From Leuctra nigra (lineage: Eukaryota > Arthropoda > Insecta > Plecoptera > Leuctridae), in the NCBI GenBank assembly GCA_934045905.1, contig OW203763.1:37895017-37959016 (forward strand): a DNA stretch of 64,000 bases, given 5' to 3'. Shown piece after piece: positions 55,743 to 64,000 of this stretch. The position numbers and the translations under genes are program-made. How positions within the stretch are numbered: position 1 is the first letter of the stretch; every line of letters starts with the position of its first letter. The notes beneath the pieces are model-generated. The model searched no databases and had not been told where the DNA came from. It was given only the letters and a program-made list of their open reading frames with translations.

Positions 55743-58700
55743 TTATTTTATATAGAAGTCAGTCGTGAAGCATTCCAATTCCGCAATCAAATCCATGTGT
55801 TGAAATTCATCCGGTTTGTAAGTAAATCTCTCCATCAATTTTTGCCTCTTTTCATCAGTCTGACTATAGTAAAGTTGCAGCTGATTAGTGAGACACAGTG
55901 CTTCTTTTGCATTCTGAAATCACAGATTCCCATACAATAATGGGCTTGTTCACGCAAAGCTCAGCATAGATGGCGCCACTATGTTACCTGCTTAAATCCG
56001 ACTTTAGGCCGAGATGGGTAACAAAATGACGTCATTTCCGGCTTTGATTTCCGGTACAAATAATTACGGCACAGAGTGTTTACATTATTAAAAATGACCC
56101 AAAAATTAACCAAAAAAAAGCAAATAACCCCAAAAATTTACATTGTACAAAGATGTAGCCTGAAGTCGTCTCTTGTTTTCATGTGAAAACTATTTACTGG
56201 GCAGAGATTAGACCGCGGCAAGATGACGAAAATTTGAAAATAAGGAAACTATGTTGGGTCAATGATCACATTTCGTTTTACAAAGATATATTATGCACGC
56301 AGGACACTGTTATTTACATTTTTAAATATATTTGAGATTACAACAGACTACCAAAGACTATTAATACATAAATTGGTAATTTAAACTCTTTAAAACTCAT
56401 TTTAGTTACTACCAAAGATGTTACCCAACCGCTGGCGCCATCCCACGGACATTTTGGTTACTAAGAAAAATGTTACCCATCTCGGCCTAGCGAAGCTGCC
56501 CAAGCTAATCCGATGCTAGCGATCCTGGTGAGAGCAAATGGCAGTGAACAAGCCCATTAGCAAGGTAGAATGAAAAGCACTAATCTTATTCACCTTCTAA
56601 ATAAGGAGTTTTTCCATTATGAAATTACGTAACTAGGTTGGTAAATTTACTTCTCAAAACATTCGATCATACAGTGGTTATTATAAATAATTCGTTTTCC
56701 TTTACATAAATAAACAATAAATTATATATTGAACATTTCACAAACTTTACTATTATTGAATCTCTCAATATTTCACCTGCCTTCTGCAGGCTTCTTCAGG
56801 AGTTTGACATTACAGTTTTCAGAAAAACTGTGGTTAATTTGTAAAATATTAAGTGGGCAGACGCTCGGCAATGTCAGGGAAACATATTTGCCTACGAAAA
56901 CAATGAGGGGTTTGGGGGGAGGGCCCTCCATTACAATGCGGGTCCGGGGCGCATAGCCCCAGTAAAATTTTGAATTTCAGGACCAAATTTGGTGCCTTTT
57001 TACGCCTATAAAAATTAAGTCGCGGACGGCGTCCACCCTGAAAAAAGAGTGAGGGGACGCGTTGGCCCTCGTCCGCCCCCAAATTAACCACTGCAAACAT
57101 ATTATAGATGAAATATTTTAAAAAGGGCAATATGATTTCATGAAACACAAAAACTACCACATCTTCCACGATTCTTTATATTTGTCAATTATATCCCCAA
57201 TCGACAGTGATGAATTCAGACATTCCTGCTTCTTCATACAAAATATCAAAAATGTTAGCCATTGGTTTAGAAAATTATACCAATAATACTAGGTACCTAT
57301 TTTAAATATTTTTTGAGCAGTTTGGTAGATGATTTATCTAAATGATGTGAGAACAAATAATAATATCATCTTAATTTTTAATATGTGTAGGTAAATTAAC
57401 ACAACAATTTTAGTACAATTGAAGAAGAATTGATTGACTCTGTGCAATAACCTGGATTACCAAAGCAATTTATGTGTACTTAGTGGATCATTCCTTTCGA
57501 TATTGAAACAAAAAGTGCTATTTTTCATTTGAAAACATGACATTTGATTTGCCAAATGTAGCCAAATCGCATATGGGTGACCTTCAAGAAAATTTTCTGG
57601 GTCTACGCCCCCGAACCCCCAATTATCTTCTAGTCTAGACATGACTTTACCCCGGGAATTTCGATAGCCCCCCCCCCCCCCCCCCGCACAAGAAAGTCTG
57701 AATTCAACACTGCCCATCGATTGAGATGCAATAACTATAACTTATAAGTAATAAAAGTAGGTGTTTACCAGTATCTCTTTGTTGTATTCTCCCCTCATCA
57801 AGATGATACCCTTGTTCTTCACTTCAGAATAATGAACAAGGGTTAAGCATTCGGGTGCATTTTCCTTGTGGGCTTGATAGTTGACTAGTGGAGTAAAATG
57901 AACTTCTTCACCGGAAAATTGACAAAGTATAAACTCGTAGCCATTGTCTCTCGGAAGAGGGAATAGAAACTGAAACAATTTTAACATCTAAGCAAGGGAC
58001 TGGGAAGGTACCTATGGAATTATTATAGAAAATATAAAAATAATAATTACCTAACTAGAAATTGTACAATTTTATTTTGTTATTTTTTATGACAGTGTGA
58101 AGATTTCACATGTCTAGGTACCTACCACACAAAAAAAGTTAAGTCGGACTCTCAATATTTGTTTGAATTCATTATATTGTGTTCAGTCGTGGGAAAAAAT
58201 CCACATTGTACTATTTGACCCATTGGTGATTATGGTCAAAATTACAATTGAATTGGTACTAAGTTACTAGAAATTCAACCATGGAGCAAAAAGGCAACAA
58301 GTGCTTATTATCTAAACTAGAACACATTTTCGAGACTGTACACACTCCATATGTTCCGGTTACGTAAAAATAAAATATTTTTTTATTGCTGAAGAGATAC
58401 TCGAAAGTCTCATCCTCAATCAGGGGCGCCGGAACCGGGGGGGCAGAGGGGGCACGTGCCCCCCCCTAGAAGTCTGAAGGGGGGGCAAGAGTATCAATCT
58501 GCCCCCCCTGGTAACGCATAATATCTTTAAAAAATTACTCGATAAGGGCTGAATTTCAAAAAAATTCGCTGCGCGGCATTGTTGTGTTAATGTCTTATGA
58601 CGTAGGTAATTCTATTTTACATCAAAATCATTTTAAACCTGCCTTTAATAGTTTTAAAAGATTACTAAATCGCTGTGGGACATATTTATATGAACTTTCA

Positions 58701-61235
58701 TGATATGAGTGATTCCAAAATCATTTGAAACCTGCCTGTGGGCAGAAATTTAAAAACATCAGCTGTGCGGCATTTTAATGTGTATGACACATTTCCACAC
58801 ACATTTTAGTTACTTCAATTAATAAATTTTTTGGCAATGATGTCGTCCATTTATTTGTTCAGATAAAGATAGGATTAAAAAGTGTGAAATCACGTAGAAA
58901 CGCACCAAATTCATTCCTGAAATTCAAAATTTTCCCGGGGCCATGCGCCCCGGACCCGCAAGGTGCTGGGGGCCCTCCCCCCAGACCCCCATTGTTTCTC
59001 TTGGCAATCGTGTTTCTCACGCACTATCCCTTACAAATTTAGTCCCTACCCTACCTATATCGTAAGCAAAATGTGCCCCCCCCTGAGAAAATAGACTTCC
59101 GGCGCATCTGTCCTCAATAGCGGTTATTGATTACTAATTTACTATTCTGCGGAAAAACATTTTTTTCAACCATCGAGACAATCAATGAGGCTGCTAACTA
59201 ACTATGCGCAGTAGAAAGAAAAATTTGATTCTCTTCTTAAGATTATAATCAAATATGAAAATTAATTAATAATTAGTTATCAAAAATAATAATTAATATC
59301 ATAATTTTTAATAATGAGGAGTCAGAGAGTGGGAATTCAGAAGGGGTAAACCAAGAGTGGGGAGGAGCAGGTATGCTGGAGAGAGGGGAGGAGTGGAGGG
59401 CAGTGACAACAGGAAGATTGTGGAAGAGGACCAAGAGAGGTGGAGGGACATGGTGGAAAAACATCAGCTAGAAGAGACATCCGAGGAAGAGGGCGGCCCA
59501 TCATTGGTTAGAAAAGGGCAACAGATGTTTAGAATTAGGTAACTAAAAGTATTAAAAATTACAAAAAATTTTAAAATATTATTTTTTTAGATGCAATGAT
59601 GATACTTACAAGAGGGAACTGCTTGCTCATAACTGAAATCTTCTCATATATGTCACTTGGGACTGTCGCAGCAACCACATCTTTGTTTTTATGATATTCC
59701 TCCCAAATCTAAAATGAAATAATGAGAAAAAAAAGTGCATCAATACCCAATCATTCCAGTACAAAAACTGAATAACATAATATGATTGACTGAATTTTTT
59801 GATACTGAAGAATATCATTCAGTTTTTGTTGCACTGTGCAAAACGATTTCCCTCCTGCACACACATTTTCTGAACCCAAAAGCATCAAACACACAGACAC
59901 TAGCCATTTACGGATTTTGAAGAGAAAAAACATGGAATTATTCTTGTTCATCAAGTAATACAAGATTATTAAATATCATGCAATACAATGACTTCTAGAC
60001 AGTTTGAGATAGATATACTTACAGTCTTTATTTCTTCAGCACTTTTATTGCTGATCAGTTCAGTTTTCATTATATCTTCAAGAAGTTTTTGTTTTGTACA
60101 AATTGGTTCTGATACAGCTGTCTTTGGTTCTTTGACCGTGGAGAATTTTCTATCTTCGGTTGCCTCCTCCACAGGTTTTGTCTTATCGATGTGAATCTGC
60201 TCCAATTTTGAAATAAACTCCTCGGGAGATGAACTAAAAAAATAAGTGGTAGGTAGGTATTATAGTTTTATCAACAAAAGTAGGGATTTTAATTTTTTTC
60301 AGACTTAAAAAGTTTGAATCTTATTCTTCTTATTTGATATCAAAATGTAGTACACAACAGAACAGCTTGGAAATGTATGGCTTCTTGGGACACCAATTTG
60401 TTTGCATATTTGTTGTGCAAAACCAAAGTTTTGGTTTTCCCTAGTCTGAAATCATCCTGGTTGGGCAAAGAGTTTTCTGGGAACTTGGTGCTAAGGGGGA
60501 GGGGGCGCCAAAATGTTTATTTGCTTTGCACTGGGCTCAGAAATCCCTAGTTACGGCACTGATAATTGACAAAATACACAGTTACCACTAATAATAAAAA
60601 TTATGAAACTAAATTCAATAACCAAAGTGATATATCATCATACAAGTTACAATATTATATTACAATAAGATGATCCCCTGAAATCATTTCCAAAAAACTG
60701 TTGTAGGCACAAATCCAAATTGTTTTTTAGGTGTATAGGTGTACCTATAGGTAACGTCCGAGAAGTTTTTCTGGCTATTTTCGAATAATATCATAATTGT
60801 ATCACAATGATGATTGTATCATTTTCATTTTTTGGCCAGTGGATTTGGTAAATCAATTTAGGTCATTGGATTCAGTATTGCTACACAATTCTACAAAATA
60901 AAACATTTGGAGGGGTACAAGTAATTATAAAAATAATTGTGTCCATCTGTGCCATTTGTCCCATCATTCTACAAAAGCTATAATTATTCGCACTATAGGC
61001 TACCTAGCTTTCCCTTTTTAAGTTTGTTTCTGGCTATTTTGCTTAAGTTTGTTTATTGAGCGAACCTTTGTACAGCTGCAATCTTCTTAGCATACTTGTC
61101 GAAATGAGGATTATTCTTGAGCTCTTCCAGCGCTTTCTCCGCGCGGAATCCCGTCGTCATGATGAGGCGGTTGAGGTGGAGGAACGGTATACGTGATCCA
61201 CTGCGTAATAATATACCTCGGACGAGGAGTGCCAT
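55743..61235 (-). CDS. ATPAF1: ATP synthase F1 complex assembly factor 1 (ATPAF1/Atp11), 5 exons, 283 aa
   Basis: Mitochondrial matrix chaperone that holds the F1 beta subunit before alpha/beta assembly. Exons (minus): 61235-61066, 60233-60023, 59708-59610, 57969-57769, 55913-55743; all GT-AG, 852 nt in frame, TAA at 55743-55745. Residues 1-31 ([18 protein letters not shown] onward) have five Arg and no acidic residue, a good mitochondrial presequence. Then follow a helical segment [18 protein letters not shown], a charged linker in exon 2, and the conserved Atp11 core in exons 3-5 ([56 protein letters not shown]). Slightly shorter than human (328 aa), as expected from a short N-terminus. Start chosen as the first ATG of exon 1; an upstream non-coding exon is possible, since CAACAG precedes it. 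Confidence 0.93.
56827..57092. mobile_element. hAT MITE related to 55034, 266 bp
   Basis: Ends CTGTGGTTAATTTG and CAAATTAACCACTG; the module GGGGGGAGGGCCCTCC then GGTCCGGGGCGCATAGCCCC and TTGAATTTCAGGACCAAATTTGGTGC match the element at 55034. The flanking duplication is poor. ATPAF1 intron 4 (55914-57768). Confidence 0.6.
57575..57710. repeat. MITE-end fragment with a run of 18 C
   Basis: Contains TTTTCTGGGTCTACGCCCCCG, C18 at 57668-57685 and the end GAATTCAACACTG, the complement of the terminal type seen at 4436. The opposite end is missing. ATPAF1 intron 4, just downstream of exon 4. Confidence 0.4.
58421..59110. mobile_element. hAT MITE, 690 bp
   Basis: Ends CAGGGGCGCCGGAA and TTCCGGCGCATCTG, with a perfect 8-bp duplication TCCTCAAT (58413-58420 and 59111-59118). 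It combines TTCGCTGCGCGGCAT units (as in the 1455-2850 array) with a reverse-oriented GC-rich module near 58935-58995 (as in 55034). ATPAF1 intron 3. Confidence 0.9.
59310..59540 (+). mobile_element. Fragment of RTE-like LINE C-terminus
   Basis: The plus-strand frame reads [20 protein letters not shown] and [12 protein letters not shown], which align with the C-terminal tail of the LINEs at 22640 and 37105 ([25 protein letters not shown]). Diverged and truncated at both ends. ATPAF1 intron 3. Confidence 0.5.
60440..60561. repeat. Right end of a hAT-like MITE
   Basis: Ends AAATCCCTAGTTACGGCACTG; the complement CAGTGCCGTAACTAGGG is a classic hAT-like terminal repeat. A GC-rich GGGGGAGGGGGCGCC precedes it. 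The left end was not found. ATPAF1 intron 1. Confidence 0.4.
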
Positions 61236-61406
61236 CAGCTGTTGCAAAAAACTAGTTATTAATAGAGTAAAAGTATCTTACTTGTCTGGGTCTAATAAGT
61301 GCTCATTATGAAAATGGTCTCAAATTCTCAATTAAAGGATTTACTGTGAGGGGGGGAGCCTCAAGCAAAACGTATCTGGTAGTTGCAACACCCCGGTAGT
61401 TATGTT

Positions 61407-63031
61407 CCCTGCTGAAAATTCTTGCCAAGATCTTGCAAGATCTTGCAAGATCTTACTAAGATCTTGTATTAACCAAGATCTTGCCAAGATCTTGCTAAGA
61501 TCTTATCAAGATCTTGGATTTACCAAGATCTTGACAAGATCTTGGTAAGGTCTTTGCAAGATCTTGTATTAAACAAGATCTTGCTAAGATCTTACCAAGA
61601 TCTTGGTAATATCTTGATAAGATCTTATCAAGATCTTGACAAGACCTAATCAAGATCTTGCTAAGATCTTACCAAGATCTTGCCAAGATCTTACCAAGAT
61701 CTTGGTAATATCTTGATAAGATCTTATCAAGATCTTGACAAGACCTAATCAAGATCTTGCCAAAATCTTACCAAGATCTTGGTAAGATCTTGGTAAGATC
61801 TTGGTAATATCTTAATAAGATTTTATCAAGATCTTGACAAGACCTAATCAAGATCTTGCCAAGATCTTGCCAAGATCTTACCAAGATTTTTTCAAGATCT
61901 TGCTAAGGCCCTTAGGAAAATTTCCTATAGTATATTTTGAAGTAGGTATTCCAAAGTATTATGTAATAACGTGTAGTAAACTATAGTATGTGCTATAGTA
62001 CTTGAAGTACATGCAAAAACGTACTCCATAATACCATAGATTACTGAAGTAAATTCTACAGTATCGGTGGTAAACTAAAGTATAAACTACAGTATTTTTA
62101 CTACCGCTGAAATAGACTGTTTTTTACTCTGGAGTAAATATACTTGACCTACTGTAGTAATTGTTGATAAATAAATAATAATAATAATTCTAAGTATGTA
62201 CTATAGTGTTTTTACTACTTGCGATATATACTGCAGTTTTCTATAGTAAAGTTATAGGGAACGAACTTCACTGTAGTAATTCGAAGTATGTAGCTAGAGT
62301 ACTTTGACTACAGACAGAATAAGTTTGCTATAGTAAGTTCTATAGGTAGTATATATACTTCATTGAAAATCTATAGTATCTCATCTGTAGTAAAGAAAAG
62401 TGTAATCTACAGTATGTTTACTATAGCCGATTTATATTGTAGTTTAGTAAATTCTGAAGTATCTTCATTGACTTTTTACTACAGTATTTGTAGTAGTAAG
62501 GTATATAAACTACAGAATTTTTACTTCATTGACTTAGAAAATTTGCACCACATCACCTAGTAAAATAAACTATAGTAATTATACTACAGAGCGTGAGCTG
62601 ATATATTTTATGGGGAAATATCACAGATCAATTTACTTTATAAATAAATCTTAATATTTATCGTTTCTCCTATTTTATCATGTTAATAACAATATAATGA
62701 TCCACTAAATAATATAAATATGTTCACTTAAATATGAAAACTCAATATGATCACTATTAGCGCAGCTAAGTCTTGTCTGCACCGGTGGCCTACTCGGTAA
62801 GACGCTCGACTACGGACCACGAGATCGCAGGTTCAAATCACGGCGGTTCCACGGGATTTTATAATTGAAATGTGAAATCAAACCTTGTCCAATACTTCAG
62901 AAGAGGTTTCCCGAATGCAAATGAGTATTCATAAATATAGAAAATTTTATTTTTTTATGAAATTTTAACGTTTTTTTGGCAGCAAAATGTACAAGATCTT
63001 GCTAAGATCTTGCTAAGATTTTTCAGCAGGG
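61407..63031. mobile_element. 1.6-kb element with CAAGATCTTG and TACTATAGTA palindrome arrays
   Basis: Ends CCCTGCTGAAAATTCTTGCC and TTTTTCAGCAGGG are inverted repeats. 61420-61915 has about 32 AAGATCTT words, 10-16 bp apart, with a superimposed 100-bp repeat. 61925-62600 is a second array built on CTATAGTA, CTACAGTA and GTAGTAA words. A tRNA-like block follows (62779-62851), then two more AAGATCTT words before the right end. Target duplication not clear; superfamily unknown. No coding sequence. Confidence 0.7.
62779..62851 (+). other. tRNA-Arg(ACG)-like sequence, probably a SINE head or pseudogene
   Basis: A-box-like TGGCCTACTCGG (62786) and B box GGTTCAAATC (62830) are spaced as in a tRNA, and the anticodon region CGACTACGGACCACGAG resembles tRNA-Arg with anticodon ACG. 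The anticodon stem pairs only as CTCG/CGAG with an oversized loop, and the acceptor stem does not close, so it is not a functional tRNA. It lies inside the element at 61407-63031. Confidence 0.5.
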
Positions 63032-64000
63032 TTAACAGACCTCAATCTTGTTTATTTTGTTGGGGCACAGACAATTCTTTAATAGTTGTATCGTATTTTA
63101 AATACAATTGTTAACGAAATACCTATATTAAAAAAGATTAAAAAATGTTATCAAATAAAATAAGGATAATACCTATCAACAAAGATAGGTAGGTACCTAA
63201 TGATTATTTATTACTTATTTATTGAAAGCATCTGTACCCCAGTTAGATTTTGATCAGCCGGTTATGTCAGACAAGATTGTCATCTCATCATGCTTTTGCT
63301 AGTAATATCCAAGGATATTATCTTCCAACTTGCTTGCAGCAGCAACGGAGTTCCACGTCTCTCAAACACATAGTATGAAACGTATTAGGTACCAGTCTTA
63401 AGCTGAGTTGAACAAGAGTATAGGAGCTATCGTTAGATCCAATTTGAACGGTTATATGGGGAATGCTGAATAGTCATTTGTGATATTGTCCCTGATATGG
63501 GCCATTTTTCACAATATTTGGCAGTTGTTATGATGCTGCTATCTTCATGTGAAGACCGATTCACCATGCCATGGCCCTTATTATGGCCAAAATTACAAAA
63601 ACTATTGAAGCGATCAACCAATATCAGCTAGAATCAACCTCTATTGAATTTGCATTGCTTTTAAACTTTTTCAGAATAAAGCCAAGATGACGATGATTCG
63701 AACAGCAAGCAGAATTAAGCCTTATGTTACATGTATTATTAATTAGCCAAGGTGTTAACCACCCATTGTACAACATGGATTCTGCTGAAAATGTCGAACT
63801 TTCTAATTTTCAACAATAATTTAAAAACATTTTGGGATAAGCTTTTTAGCTTCTCAACTGGAAGTGTACCAATCTACTTATAAAAATTCAATAGACACCA
63901 TTCACAAACTCCATTCACAGCAGCCATGCATGATCCATTCAAGTGCCGACACACTGTCAAGTAACTCTCCGCTTTTTCAATCATGACCGAATAGCAGAGA
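63032..64000. other. No gene seen
   Basis: AT-rich sequence upstream of ATPAF1. No coding frame, terminal repeat or RNA gene is recognisable before the window ends. Confidence 0.45.

Noticed and set aside
61407..61920. Array that might be taken for a CRISPR
   Set aside because: Units are 10-16 bp palindromes without unique spacers, in a eukaryotic intergenic region.
62779..62851. Functional tRNA-Arg gene
   Set aside because: Anticodon and acceptor stems do not pair properly; better explained as a tRNA-derived sequence.

Overview
The window is a stretch of insect nuclear genome. It has AT-rich introns with GT-AG borders, genes of 5 to 24 kb split into small exons, LINE and SINE remnants, and a very heavy load of short non-autonomous DNA transposons. 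The gene set and the repeat style (tRNA-derived SINEs, many hAT-type MITEs, frequent TAGGTACC words) suit a hemipteran, but the order is an inference and the species cannot be named from sequence alone. A 200-base assembly gap lies at 250-449.

Three cellular genes are present, all on the minus strand. (1) A ceramide glucosyltransferase (GlcT/UGCG, 8 coding exons, 402 aa) runs from 19222 down to 9508. (2) An RBM5/RBM10-type splicing regulator (15 coding exons, 996 aa) runs from 53760 down to 30027. It has RRM1, RanBP2 zinc finger, RRM2, OCRE, C2H2 zinc finger and G-patch in the canonical order, with an N-terminal nonapeptide repeat. (3) An ATPAF1/Atp11 mitochondrial F1-ATPase assembly chaperone (5 exons, 283 aa) runs from 61235 down to 55743. 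For each I rebuilt the exons by hand from splice sites and reading phase; every model closes in frame. They look functionally unrelated (Golgi glycolipid synthesis, nuclear splicing, mitochondrial chaperone), so no cluster or operon is implied.

Almost everything else that I can interpret is mobile DNA. 1-9507: repeats (hAT MITEs, a 120-bp tandem array, a long palindromic MITE, a SINE, simple arrays). 19.2-30.0 kb: intergenic, with two truncated LINEs, hAT MITEs, a PIF/Harbinger-like MITE and an RTE-like LINE end. The introns of the RBM gene hold at least six hAT-type elements (one 3.26 kb with nested insertions), two SINEs, a LINE with a 518-codon reverse transcriptase frame, and several large inverted repeats. 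53.8-55.7 kb and 61.2-64 kb: more MITEs and a 1.6-kb palindrome-array element.

The most unusual signal is this: many hAT-type MITEs here, with different terminal inverted repeats, are each filled with many copies of their own short, mostly self-complementary word (for example ATATCGATAT, TATCTAGATA, TTCGAATATTCGAA, ACATCGATGT, GTTACCGGTAAC, CAAGATCTTG). Most have clean 8-bp target duplications. A second theme is long foldback structure inside transcribed introns: about 410-bp arms around a LINE, roughly 230- and 170-bp arms, two approximately 830-bp near-palindromes, and a 95-nt hairpin of precursor-miRNA size.
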